Shown here in pieces: positions 1 through 8,625 of a stretch of DNA of 64,000 bases. The notes under the pieces were generated by a model. The model was given only the letters and a program-made list of their open reading frames with translations, was not told the DNA's origin and did no database searches. The position numbers and the translations under genes were made by a program. Every line of letters begins with the position of its first letter. Position 1 is the first letter of the stretch. The stretch covers positions 1,488,001 to 1,552,000 of the forward strand of contig JADJWG010000001.1 in the NCBI GenBank assembly GCA_016716475.1, written 5' to 3'. The stretch is from Phycisphaerales bacterium (GTDB lineage: Bacteria; Planctomycetota; Phycisphaerae; UBA1845; Fen-1342).

Positions 1-1
1 G

Positions 2-319
2 GTCGCTGCTGCGATACAAGCCGGGGCCACGCGCCTGCGGCCGGTGCTGCTGACGGCGGTGACGACGATTCTGGGCCTGATCCCAATGGCCGTCGGGATC
101 AGTTTCGACTTCCGCGAACTTTCCTGGAACCTGCGGAGCGAGTCGAGTCAATGGTGGGCCAGCATGGCGATCGCGGTCATCTACGGGCTCGCCTTCGCGA
201 CGCTGCTCACACTGGTGGTCGTGCCAACGCTCTATGTCATGCTGATGCGTGCCACACATTTTCTCCGGCGGCTGTCCGGGGGCACACCGGACGCCGTCCA
301 CGGGCCGACTTCCGGTTGA
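2..319 (+). CDS. RND-family efflux transporter, C-terminal fragment (5' end outside window)
   Basis: Only the last 105 residues are present; the reading frame is open to the left edge of the window. The opening residues AAIQAGATRLRPVLLTAVTT followed by ILGLIPMA match the conserved stretch before the penultimate membrane segments of AcrB/CzcA-type RND pumps. A second hydrophobic segment (IAVIYGLAFATLLTLVVVPT) is the usual last helix, and it ends in the VVPTLYVML motif typical of the family. The protein would be the inner-membrane proton-driven pump of a tripartite exporter. Its substrate cannot be judged from the tail. The short hydrophilic end (HFLRRLSGGTPDAVHGPTSG) is cytoplasmic. Adaptor and outer-membrane partners, if any, lie outside the window. 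Confidence 0.88.
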   Translation, partial: VAAAIQAGATRLRPVLLTAVTTILGLIPMAVGISFDFRELSWNLRSESSQWWASMAIAVIYGLAFATLLTLVVVPTLYVMLMRATHFLRRLSGGTPDAVHGPTSG

Positions 320-378
320 CATCGGGCGGCCCACCACAGCCCACTCCCACCGGTTCGCGTGCGCCCGCCACAATGTGC

Positions 379-384
379 TATTAT
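379..384 (+). promoter_or_regulatory. putative -10 box (TATTAT) upstream of uvrA
   Basis: TATTAT preceded directly by GC, 64 bp before the ATG of uvrA and 60 bp after the stop of the RND gene. No convincing -35 hexamer at 17 bp. It fits the GCTAnnnT pattern found before several other genes in this window. Confidence 0.35.
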
Positions 385-448
385 TCCTCGTTTCGCCACC
401 GTGGTGTGGCGAACATCCTGATGCCTTCGGCCCTGGATCACCCGGCGC

Positions 449-3400
449 ATGCCACCGTCACCACGTTCCAAGCCGGCTCCCGCCGCCGGACGGTCCGGCT
501 CTTCTCCTGCACCGAGCGCGGTTCGACCCACTGCCGCCGGGTCGGCTGCTACGCCCACCAGCGGTTCCGTGCGCTGGCTCACCATTCGTGGTGCGCGACA
601 GAATAACCTGCGCAACATCGACGTCGGATTTCCGCTGGGGCGCTTTACCTGTGTGACCGGGGTTTCGGGTTCCGGCAAGAGCTCGCTGGTCAACGAAATT
701 CTGTACAAGGTTCTCGCCCGGGAACTCAACGCCGCGACTTCGCTCGAACCTGGTCTGCACACGGCCGTGGAGGGGAAAGACGCCCTCGACAAAGTCATCG
801 CGATTGACCAGACGCCTATCGGTCGCACACCGCGCTCGAATCCCGCGACCTATATCAAGGTCTTTGACGAGATTCGCGCGCTTTTCACCAAGCTGCCCGA
901 TGCCAAGCTGCGCGGTTACAAGCCCGGCCGCTTCAGCTTCAACGTGCCCGCCGCACGCGGGGGCGGCCGGTGTGAGGCCTGCGAAGGCAATGGCGCAAAT
1001 CGAATCGAGATGGACTTCCTCGCCGATGTCTGGGTGACCTGCCCCGTGTGCGAGGGACAGCGCTTCAACCATGCGACACTCCAGGTGCGGCACAAGGGCA
1101 AGTCCATCGCCGATGTGCTGCATATGGAGGTCGCGGAGGCCCTCGCGCACTTCGAGAACGTGCCGCGCATTCGCGGCATGCTCCAGACGCTGCATGACGT
1201 CGGCCTGGACTACCTCCAGCTTGGTCAGGCCAGCACCACGCTCTCCGGCGGCGAGGCCCAGCGCATCAAGCTCGCGCGTGAACTCGTCAAGAAACCCACC
1301 GGGGGTACGCTCTATGTGCTCGACGAACCCACCACCGGCCTGCACTTCGCCGATATCCGCCGCCTGCTCGCCGTTCTGCACGGTTTCGTCGACGCCGGCA
1401 ACACCGTCGTCGTGATTGAGCATAATCTTGACGTCGTCAAGACGGCCGACTGGGTCATTGATCTCGGTCCGGAGGGCGGTGAAGGCGGCGGCCACATCGT
1501 CATCACCGGCACCCCCGAAGACGTGGCCCATTGCGCTGCCTCCGACACGGGCCGCGCACTCCGCTCGGTGCTATGGCCGGACCGCTATCCCCCCGAGAGC
1601 ACGTCCGCTCCGGATTCGGCCGCAGCACCTCGATCGCCTGCACCGCCCGCACATACCGCCGTCACGGTCGTCGGCGCGCGGCAGCACAATCTGCGCGACC
1701 TCTCCGTATCGTTCCCCCGCGAGCGCTTGACTGTCTGCACCGGCGTCTCCGGTTCCGGCAAGACCAGCTTCGCCATCGACACGGTCTTTACCGAGGGCTA
1801 CCGCCGGTACGTCGAATCCCTGTCCGCCTATGCCCGCCAGTTCCTCGGCCAACTCGCCAAGCCGCGCGTCGAGCATGTGGAGGGGCTTTCACCCGCAATC
1901 TGCATCGAGCAGCGCAGCGCCGGCAAGAGCCCGCGTTCGACGGTCGGCACCGTTACCGAAATTTATGACTACATGCGGGTTCTCTGGGCCCGGGCCGGGC
2001 GGCGCTATTGCCCGAAGTGCGCCGTTCCCATCGGCACGCAAACCGCGGACGAGATCGTCGAGCGCGTGCTGCAGTTCGGCGAACGCACACCCATCATCAT
2101 CCTGGCAGCCGTGCAACTCGGAGATGGGGAGACGTATGCCGGCCTGTTCCAGCGGCTCAAAGCATCGGGCTACACGCGCGTCCGCATCGACGGCGAGATC
2201 GTCCTGACCGCCCAGGCCACCACCCTCGATGCACGCCGCAAGCACCGCGTCGAGATCGTGGTCGACCGCACCGTGGTTCGCCAGGCCGGTCGCAGTCGCC
2301 TCGCAGAGAGCATCGAACATGCTTTGGCCCTCGGCAACGGCCTGCTCACGCTGCTGGTGGAAGCGGTCGAAACGCACGAACCGCACGATGACACGGCCCC
2401 TGACACGGAAACCGTCCCGGGGGACGGGACAGCGGCGCCGGTGGCGTACCGAGTGCAACAGACGCCCGCGCGCGAGTTCCTCTTCTCGCAACGGCTGGTT
2501 TGTACGCGCTGTGGCACCAGCTACGAGGAGATCGGTCCGAATCACTACAGCTTCAACAGCCAACTCGGCTGGTGCGAGACCTGTGAGGGTCTCGGCGTAC
2601 AGCGCGGCGCCCCCGCCGCCGCCATCATCCCACACCCTGAGCGCTCCCTGTTCGATGGGGCCGTCGCCGGCTGGTCGAAGATCGGCCCCGGCACTCCGCT
2701 CGGCCGACTGCTGGTCGCGCTGTGCGGTACGCTGGGGGTCCCACCCCAGACCCCGCTGTCCGAGTGGACTCCTGCGCAGAAGCGCGCCTTACTCTTCGGG
2801 ACGGCCGGCTCGGGCGGCGGAGCGCGCGGCTGGATCGACGCCGACGGTGATGGCCTCCGCTTCCGTTGGAACGGGTTCTTCCCCACGATCGATGCGGCCA
2901 CGCGCAACTCGTGGTCATTCCGCTTCAAGCTGCGGAATATCGTGACGGAGATTCCCTGCGTCACCTGCCACGGCGGGCGCCTGCGACCCGAATCCGCCGC
3001 GACGCGACTCGGACACGCAGGCACCGGTCGCACCATCGTCGAAATCTGTGACCTGCCACTGAATGCGGTTGCGTCATTTTTCCGCGACCTTGACCTGACA
3101 CGCGAGGAGCGGCAGATTGCGGGCGAGCTGCTGAAGGAGATTCACGACCGGTTGCATTTCCTGATCGACGTCGGGCTTGATTATCTCACGCTGCACCGGG
3201 CCGCACCGACGCTCTCCGGCGGCGAGGCCCAGCGCATCCGCCTCGCGAGCCAGATCGGCAGTGGGCTTTCCGGCGTGCTTTACGTACTCGACGAACCCAC
3301 CATCGGTCTCCATCCACGCGATACCGGGCGACTCGTAAGAGCGTTGCTGCGCTTGCGCGATCTCGGCAATACGTTGCTGCTCGTCGAGCACGACCGCGAC

Positions 3401-5380
3401 GTGATCGCCAGCGCCGACCGCCTGCTCGATTTCGGCCCGCGCGCCGGCAGCTTCGGCGGACGCATCGTGGCACAAGGCACCCCGGCCGAACTGGCTCGGC
3501 CGCCGTCCCCTGGCACGGGCGTTGAGCCCGAGGGGGAGGAGCTCTCCTCGCTTACGCGGGCCTACCTCAACGGCGAGGCGGCGATCGCTATTCCCACGAA
3601 CCGCCGACCCGTCCCCGCCACGGGTGCCCCGGAGGTTCGCCCTGCGGCAGCGCCGGGCGCCAGGCGCCCCCAACGCCCGCGCGGCAGCCAGACAGCACGC
3701 CGGCCGGTTCGCGCTGCCTTGCGCCGGCCACTGCCCCAGCCGTTGGATCCAGCCGAACCCGCCGGCTGGCTGGTGGTACGGGGAGCACGCCAGCACAATC
3801 TGGCGAACATTACCATGGAGATCCCCCTTGGTCGCTTCGTCTGCGTAACCGGCGTTTCCGGCTCCGGCAAGAGTTCGCTGGTCAACGATATTCTCTGGCC
3901 CGCGCTCGCCAACCGCTTGCAGCGCGCCGGCCTCACCGTCGGCGAACACGACGAACTGCTCGGTAGCGAGCACCTCGACAAGGTCATCAACGTCGACCAG
4001 TTGCCTATCGGCAGCACGCCTTCCAGCAATCCAGCCACGTACACCGGTGTGTTCGACTGGATTCGTGAGCTCTTTGCCCGCCTTCCCGACTCCAAGGTTC
4101 GCGGCTACACCGCCAACCGCTTCAGTTTCAACCGCCCCGGTGGACGTTGTGAAGCTTGTCAGGGGTATGGCCAGCGCTGCATCGAGATGCATTTCATGCC
4201 TGACGTCTGGGTCGAGTGCGAGACCTGTCGCGGACGTCGCTACAACCCCGAAACCCTCGAAGTTCGCTACAAGGGTCGTACCATTGCCGACGTGCTCGAA
4301 TTGCGCGTCGCCGAAGCGCTCGAGATGTTCGCAAACGTGCCACGCATCCGCCGCATGCTGCAAACGCTCGCGGATGTCGGGCTCGACTACGTGCAACTCG
4401 GCCAGTCCGCGACCACCCTGTCCGGAGGCGAAGCCCAGCGCGTCAAACTCGCTACGGAGCTCGGTAAGCCGGACACCGGCCGAACACTCTATATTCTCGA
4501 CGAGCCCACCACCGGCCTCCATTTCGACGATGTGCGCAAGCTGCTGACGGTGATGCAGCGCCTGGTCGACCTCGGCAACTCGGTCTTGGTCGTCGAGCAC
4601 AATCTCGATGTCCTCAAGTGCGCCGACTGGATCATCGATCTCGGTCCCGAAGCCGGCATCGGTGGAGGCCGCCTTGTCGCCGCCGGCCCCCCTGAGACTC
4701 TCATCGCCAGCACCACCAGCCATACGGCCGCCGCCCTCGCGCCCGTGCTCGCGGCTGGACCCCATGCGGAACGCGAAGTTTACGATCCTGCCACCCACGC
4801 CGCGGAGACCCTCGCCGCGGAGCGTGCCGGCCTCGGCAGGATCGGCACCGAAGTGCGCATGCCGTGGCAGGTCGATGGCCGCAAGTGGCACCTCGAACAA
4901 CGCAGCAGCCGATCCGAGCGCCCGCGGCGTTGGGAACCGTCCGCCCTCGCACTGGTGATCGAGCTTGTGGAGCGGGAAGGACGGCGTCTCCGCCGGCCGG
5001 GTACGGCGAGTATTTTCACCGAGACCCATTGGGGCGAACGCGCCAGCGTTGAAGTCACAGCCGTCGAGGCACCGGTTTGGTTCCTTCACGCGCTGACCGG
5101 CGGCGAGTGGCTCGTCGAGCTCTACTTCCGATCCGCACCCGGGGTCTTTCACGCCGCCACGCTGAATGCCGAACTCGGTCTCAAGACACTCGACGAACGC
5201 ACCGACCTGGAAACCTACGGCGATTGGCCGAGAGTGGACGTCCGTCCCCGGCGCGACGGGTACGACGCGGTGGTCGTGTACGTGCATGACCGCAAGGAGA
5301 TCGACACGCCCGCGTTCCGCCGCTTCATTCGCACAGCGGTGCAGGCCTACGCCGACCTGTTGACCGCTTCTGGCGTATAA
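449..5380 (+). CDS. uvrA: UvrA-type excinuclease subunit with three ABC modules (C-N-C order)
   Basis: UvrA is the damage-recognition ATPase of nucleotide excision repair. This 1643-residue form is far longer than the usual ~940. It has three Walker A motifs of the type GVSGSGK(S/T) at about residues 71, 432 and 1135, and three LSGGEAQR signatures at about 265, 922 and 1324. The first module (about 40-380) resembles the C-terminal half of a normal UvrA, including the CEAC...CPVC zinc finger. The second (about 400-1010) is an N-terminal half with the CTRC...CETC finger. The third (about 1100-1430) is again a C-terminal half. Modules are joined by Pro/Ala/Arg-rich linkers. A roughly 200-residue C-terminal extension of unknown role follows. 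ATG 449 is the first start after an in-frame stop at 419-421. The 40 residues before the first module look like a linker, so GTG 569 is also possible. Function in repair is inferred from family; duplicated UvrA forms are known in other bacteria. Confidence 0.93.
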   Translation: MPPSPRSKPAPAAGRSGSSPAPSAVRPTAAGSAATPTSGSVRWLTIRGARQNNLRNIDVGFPLGRFTCVTGVSGSGKSSLVNEILYKVLARELNAATSLEPGLHTAVEGKDALDKVIAIDQTPIGRTPRSNPATYIKVFDEIRALFTKLPDAKLRGYKPGRFSFNVPAARGGGRCEACEGNGANRIEMDFLADVWVTCPVCEGQRFNHATLQVRHKGKSIADVLHMEVAEALAHFENVPRIRGMLQTLHDVGLDYLQLGQASTTLSGGEAQRIKLARELVKKPTGGTLYVLDEPTTGLHFADIRRLLAVLHGFVDAGNTVVVIEHNLDVVKTADWVIDLGPEGGEGGGHIVITGTPEDVAHCAASDTGRALRSVLWPDRYPPESTSAPDSAAAPRSPAPPAHTAVTVVGARQHNLRDLSVSFPRERLTVCTGVSGSGKTSFAIDTVFTEGYRRYVESLSAYARQFLGQLAKPRVEHVEGLSPAICIEQRSAGKSPRSTVGTVTEIYDYMRVLWARAGRRYCPKCAVPIGTQTADEIVERVLQFGERTPIIILAAVQLGDGETYAGLFQRLKASGYTRVRIDGEIVLTAQATTLDARRKHRVEIVVDRTVVRQAGRSRLAESIEHALALGNGLLTLLVEAVETHEPHDDTAPDTETVPGDGTAAPVAYRVQQTPAREFLFSQRLVCTRCGTSYEEIGPNHYSFNSQLGWCETCEGLGVQRGAPAAAIIPHPERSLFDGAVAGWSKIGPGTPLGRLLVALCGTLGVPPQTPLSEWTPAQKRALLFGTAGSGGGARGWIDADGDGLRFRWNGFFPTIDAATRNSWSFRFKLRNIVTEIPCVTCHGGRLRPESAATRLGHAGTGRTIVEICDLPLNAVASFFRDLDLTREERQIAGELLKEIHDRLHFLIDVGLDYLTLHRAAPTLSGGEAQRIRLASQIGSGLSGVLYVLDEPTIGLHPRDTGRLVRALLRLRDLGNTLLLVEHDRDVIASADRLLDFGPRAGSFGGRIVAQGTPAELARPPSPGTGVEPEGEELSSLTRAYLNGEAAIAIPTNRRPVPATGAPEVRPAAAPGARRPQRPRGSQTARRPVRAALRRPLPQPLDPAEPAGWLVVRGARQHNLANITMEIPLGRFVCVTGVSGSGKSSLVNDILWPALANRLQRAGLTVGEHDELLGSEHLDKVINVDQLPIGSTPSSNPATYTGVFDWIRELFARLPDSKVRGYTANRFSFNRPGGRCEACQGYGQRCIEMHFMPDVWVECETCRGRRYNPETLEVRYKGRTIADVLELRVAEALEMFANVPRIRRMLQTLADVGLDYVQLGQSATTLSGGEAQRVKLATELGKPDTGRTLYILDEPTTGLHFDDVRKLLTVMQRLVDLGNSVLVVEHNLDVLKCADWIIDLGPEAGIGGGRLVAAGPPETLIASTTSHTAAALAPVLAAGPHAEREVYDPATHAAETLAAERAGLGRIGTEVRMPWQVDGRKWHLEQRSSRSERPRRWEPSALALVIELVEREGRRLRRPGTASIFTETHWGERASVEVTAVEAPVWFLHALTGGEWLVELYFRSAPGVFHAATLNAELGLKTLDERTDLETYGDWPRVDVRPRRDGYDAVVVYVHDRKEIDTPAFRRFIRTAVQAYADLLTASGV

Positions 5381-5495
5381 CGGGCTGCCATTCGCCCGGT
5401 GTGGCCCTGTCCAATCAGACCCGGGGCGGTTACCGTTTCGCACCAGCGTCCAACTTTCGCATTCTGCCCTGAAGATCGCCCTGCGAGGTCGTGTC

Positions 5496-6077
5496 ATGCG
5501 CCATTTGCTTGCTCTCGCCGCCAGTACCACGTTGGTGACACTCGGCCTGGGGGGGTGCCCCACCCCCGCGCCGTTCGTGGCCCCGGAGCTGCCCGCTGGA
5601 ATCGCCTTCGTCGTCAACCACGACTTCCTGTTTGCCCAGTTCGCGGATACTCCGGACGACACCACTACACCGATCACCGACGCAGGCCGGCTTGTCGGTT
5701 GCTGGGCACGTGTCCGGCTCAACAACATTGTTTCCGGTTCCAGCACTACGGTGGACGTCTACGAAGCCCTGCGCTTCCGCAGCAACGGCACCGTGCGTCA
5801 GGAGTCTCTGCTTTCCAACGGTGCCACCGGCGTCCAGGTTCTTCTGATTTCTGAAGGAACGTACACGTTGGATGCCGCCGGCGTGCTCACGATCGCGATG
5901 ACGACATTTGCTGGCAACAACCCGCGTACGGGTGCCATAGAGCCGATTCCGGCAGCACAACCGACCAGCACCACGGCCACACTGCTCGGCACCACCGGTG
6001 CCCTGTTCTTCGGTACAACGGACGACGCCGGCAATCCTGCAAGCAGCGGCTTCGGCACATTCACTTGCCAGGACTGA
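5496..6077 (+). CDS. predicted lipoprotein of unknown function
   Basis: 193 residues. The N-terminus has a hydrophobic stretch ending in LGLGGC, a lipobox whose Cys would be lipidated after signal peptidase II cleavage, so the protein is probably anchored in a membrane facing the periplasm. The mature part is rich in Thr, Ala and Gly, contains no motif I recognise, and reads like a small beta-rich domain (the segment around GRLVGCWARVRLNN resembles lipocalin-like stress proteins only loosely). A GAGG Shine-Dalgarno element lies 7 bp before the ATG. The gene stands alone between uvrA and the next gene, with 115 bp upstream. Confidence 0.72.
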   Translation: MRHLLALAASTTLVTLGLGGCPTPAPFVAPELPAGIAFVVNHDFLFAQFADTPDDTTTPITDAGRLVGCWARVRLNNIVSGSSTTVDVYEALRFRSNGTVRQESLLSNGATGVQVLLISEGTYTLDAAGVLTIAMTTFAGNNPRTGAIEPIPAAQPTSTTATLLGTTGALFFGTTDDAGNPASSGFGTFTCQD

Positions 6078-6176
6078 CGCTCCGGCCAGGTCAGAGCAAC
6101 ACACGGGGGGCATCACTGGTTGGGATTTGCGGAGCGGGTTGTCGCTCACGATACCACGCATTCCGCGCACCAGGCG

Positions 6177-6182
6177 TACAAT
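6177..6182 (+). promoter_or_regulatory. putative -10 box (TACAAT)
   Basis: TACAAT sits 9 bp before the ATG at 6192. If used, the transcript would have almost no leader, which agrees with the lack of a Shine-Dalgarno element at that start. No matching -35 box at 17 bp. Confidence 0.35.
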
Positions 6183-6191
6183 CACGGCATC

Positions 6192-6854
6192 ATGATCGAT
6201 GCTCTCTGCCGTCGTGCCTTCTTCCAGTTCGAGTTCCCGGTCCATTACCTGCAGAAGCCGCCGCGGGTGGATGGCCATGTCCGCAAGTGGAATCTGCGTT
6301 ATCTCGCACCGCCCCTTGTGGAGATCGAGGGTACGCCCCCCATCGCGGACGTTTACTGGGGCTGGAACGAAGATGGCTTCTACGCTGCCTTCCAAGTCAC
6401 CCAGCGGCGCACGAAACCCCGTTGCGATCTCGACTCCTGGTGGAAAGGCGACGGCCTCCGCCTCTGCATCGACACGCGCGATACCCGCGACCTGAAACGC
6501 GCCACCCGTTTCTGCCACTTTTTCTACCTGCTGCCGCTCGGCGGCGGCAACCGTGGCCTGCAGCCGGTCGTGGGTACCCATCGCATGAGCCGGGCCAAAG
6601 AGCCGCCACCGCCCGTCGATGTGCGGCAAGTCCGCGTGGCGGCACATGTCGAGCGCACGGGCTACGAACTGGAAATCGCGATCCCCGCGAGTTGCCTGAA
6701 CGGTTGGGACCCCGCCGAGCACCCTCGCATTGGCCTGTTTTATAAGATCAAAGATACCGAACGTGGCAGCCAGCACCTCACCGTGGACGACGAACTGGGC
6801 TGGAACGTGGACCCCAGCACCTGGGGTACCGGTGTCCTGAGCCGCTCCGTGTAA
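6192..6854 (+). CDS. CBM9/DOMON-like protein of unknown function
   Basis: 220 residues from ATG 6192; an upstream ATG at 6120 in the same frame would add 24 residues but would start before the likely promoter at 6177. The arrangement VDGHVRKWN, then ADVYWGWNEDGFYAAFQV, then WKGDGLRLCIDTRDT and a final GLFYKIKDTE is the pattern of family 9 carbohydrate-binding-like modules, which bind sugars or haem in a beta-sandwich. There is no signal peptide from either start, so it may be cytoplasmic, which is unusual for a CBM9 fold. Its ligand is unknown. The fold assignment is by sequence pattern only. Confidence 0.68.
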   Translation: MIDALCRRAFFQFEFPVHYLQKPPRVDGHVRKWNLRYLAPPLVEIEGTPPIADVYWGWNEDGFYAAFQVTQRRTKPRCDLDSWWKGDGLRLCIDTRDTRDLKRATRFCHFFYLLPLGGGNRGLQPVVGTHRMSRAKEPPPPVDVRQVRVAAHVERTGYELEIAIPASCLNGWDPAEHPRIGLFYKIKDTERGSQHLTVDDELGWNVDPSTWGTGVLSRSV

Positions 6855-6969
6855 GGATCGCAACGCCTGCAACCCCACACTGGACGTAAAAAGTGCGAGG
6901 GCTCCTCCGCCGGATTGTCATTCCACCACTGATTACCGTGCGCGATACCGGTCCCTTGTTGTGTCCCGC

Positions 6970-6989
6970 GGGGCAAGATTTTTTGCCCC
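6970..6989 (+). terminator. hairpin with T-rich loop between genes
   Basis: GGGGCAA and TTGCCCC form a perfect 7-bp stem around a 6-base loop. It follows the CBM9-like gene by 115 bp and precedes the next gene by 71 bp. There is no T-tract after the stem, so intrinsic termination is uncertain; the right arm could also double as a weak -35 box (TTGCCC, 18 bp before TAAACT at 7007). Confidence 0.4.
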
Positions 6990-7060
6990 AGGCGAGTTTC
7001 GCGTTGTAAACTTCCGATGAACGACGCCTCTGATTGCAATCCATGTCTTCCGGAGGCCTG

Positions 7061-8485
7061 ATGGTCGATTCAAACTTGCCGCTCGAGTTATCGCTACAAC
7101 CGCCAGTGCAACTGCCGCCGGATTGGGCCCGTTGGTGGCGCCGGGCCGCTTGCGCGCTGCAACGGGAGCTCGACGCACGCGGTGAGTTACGACCGGAAGA
7201 AGTGGCCCAAACGGTGACGGGTGCGCTCCCGGATCCCGTGGGGCCGGTGTTGCTGCACCGCTTGGAGCGTCTGGGATGGCTGGCTGCCGACGCACAGTTA
7301 CCCTTCGATTTGCTCGACGGTCCGGCCTGCCCGCGCGAGTTTTCCGGCGCCTCGCGGGAGGTCGTGCGGCTGGCGGTCTTCGGGCTGCCTGGGCAGGGAC
7401 TGGCCGCGCGCGATAAGCGGCGCCAGGACGTGTATCAGCAGATCTGTGCAGACATCATGCGCTCGGCCGTCGATGAGCGCTCCCTGGAGGCGGTCGCCGC
7501 CCGGGCGATGAACCATCCGGAGGTAGCGGCGGATTCGATCTTGGCGGGGCTCGTCCGAAGTTTTGTGGCCGAGCGCTATGCGGCGCTGCGCGGCCGCGTG
7601 AGCCCAACCGAGCAACACCAGTTGCGGATGGAGGAATCCAAACTACGGGGGGGATTTCGGGTGCGCGGGTGCGAGTATCCCACTCCGGAGGAGGTCCAGG
7701 CGGCCCGTGAACGGCTCGTACATGATCTGGAAACGGCCGTGGGGCAGCACGACATCGCTAGGGCGGAGTATGCCCTGGATAAACTACGCGACATGCGGCG
7801 ACGGTATCCGGTCCATGTCGCGGCGCAGGAGTTGCAACAGTGTGAAGAGCAGTTTGATGAACTGCTGCGGCGAGTCGCTACCTATCAGCGACAGATCCGT
7901 GAGCTGGCGGAACGGGGCAAGCAAGCCGCACGCGCTGGGGACGAGGACGCAGCGGGCTGGATCGCGCGACGGCTGCAGGCCCTGCACATGCTCATGCCGA
8001 CCATCCTGGCGGAGCAGGAACTGGAGAAGCTGCTGGCGGCGATCGACATTGGTGAACAAGAACACGACACGCGTGTAGCGCGGCAGGCCTTGCTGTCGCA
8101 GGAGCGCGCGGTTGCCGCCCAGATCAAGCGCCTCGCCGCGGTCGTGCAGCGTTTCCACCAGTTGGCGCAGCGCCTGCCGCCGGAAGACACGGTCTACCAG
8201 CGGGCGGAGCAGGAATACCTGCGCGCGGTTGCTGAAATCCGGACACTGAACACGGAGTGGCTAACGGGCCTGATGCTGCAGCTTGAAGCCCTGCTGGATG
8301 ACCTCGACGACCCGGATGGGCAGATTCAAAGCCAGTTGGACGTGTTTATCGCCAAGGTGCGGCAAGCCCTGAATCGGCTGTGCCTGGAGATTCGTACGTG
8401 GCGAGCACGGCAGGCAGCGGAGCCGAACCCGGCGCCAGCTCCACCGGTCGAGCGGCGCGTGGCCGAAGGGGGCGCGACGGCCTAG
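7061..8485 (+). CDS. coiled-coil protein of unknown function
   Basis: 474 residues from ATG 7061, chosen because GGAGG ends 5 bp upstream; ATGs at 7034 and 7043 lack such a site. The first 70 residues look like a small helical domain (WARWWRRAACALQRELDARG...). From about residue 190 onward the protein is a long string of charged heptad-like helices rich in Glu, Arg, Gln and Leu, ending in a Pro/Ala tail. No signal peptide, membrane segment or catalytic motif is visible, so it is probably a cytoplasmic structural or scaffolding protein. It is followed closely by the acyltransferase of the lipid cluster, but a hairpin lies between them, so co-transcription is unclear. I do not recognise the family. 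Confidence 0.7.
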   Translation: MVDSNLPLELSLQPPVQLPPDWARWWRRAACALQRELDARGELRPEEVAQTVTGALPDPVGPVLLHRLERLGWLAADAQLPFDLLDGPACPREFSGASREVVRLAVFGLPGQGLAARDKRRQDVYQQICADIMRSAVDERSLEAVAARAMNHPEVAADSILAGLVRSFVAERYAALRGRVSPTEQHQLRMEESKLRGGFRVRGCEYPTPEEVQAARERLVHDLETAVGQHDIARAEYALDKLRDMRRRYPVHVAAQELQQCEEQFDELLRRVATYQRQIRELAERGKQAARAGDEDAAGWIARRLQALHMLMPTILAEQELEKLLAAIDIGEQEHDTRVARQALLSQERAVAAQIKRLAAVVQRFHQLAQRLPPEDTVYQRAEQEYLRAVAEIRTLNTEWLTGLMLQLEALLDDLDDPDGQIQSQLDVFIAKVRQALNRLCLEIRTWRARQAAEPNPAPAPPVERRVAEGGATA

Positions 8486-8508
8486 GCCGAATTGAATCTG
8501 ACGGCCTA
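8483..8508 (+). terminator. inverted repeat at the end of the coiled-coil gene
   Basis: TAGGCCG (which contains the stop codon) and CGGCCTA form a perfect 7-bp stem with a 12-base loop. No T-tract follows. It is placed where a terminator would be expected. Confidence 0.35.
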
Positions 8509-8625
8509 CGCCCGGCGGAACGACGCCGAGCGACCTATTGCGTGGGCTTGAGTCAACCCGCACAATGGCGACAGTGAATAGCGGTAACGCCGATCCGGAT
8601 CCCCAGAGGTCATGCGATCAGTTTC

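Noticed and set aside
3074..5746. 890-residue open frame on the minus strand inside uvrA
   Set aside because: It is a shadow of the uvrA gene: no recognised domain, Arg/Gly/Ala-rich composition, and the plus strand carries clear ABC motifs over the whole stretch.
5430..6878. Long minus-strand open frame across the lipoprotein and CBM9-like genes
   Set aside because: No domain and no start site; GC-rich DNA gives long antisense frames. The plus-strand genes have lipobox and CBM9-like patterns.
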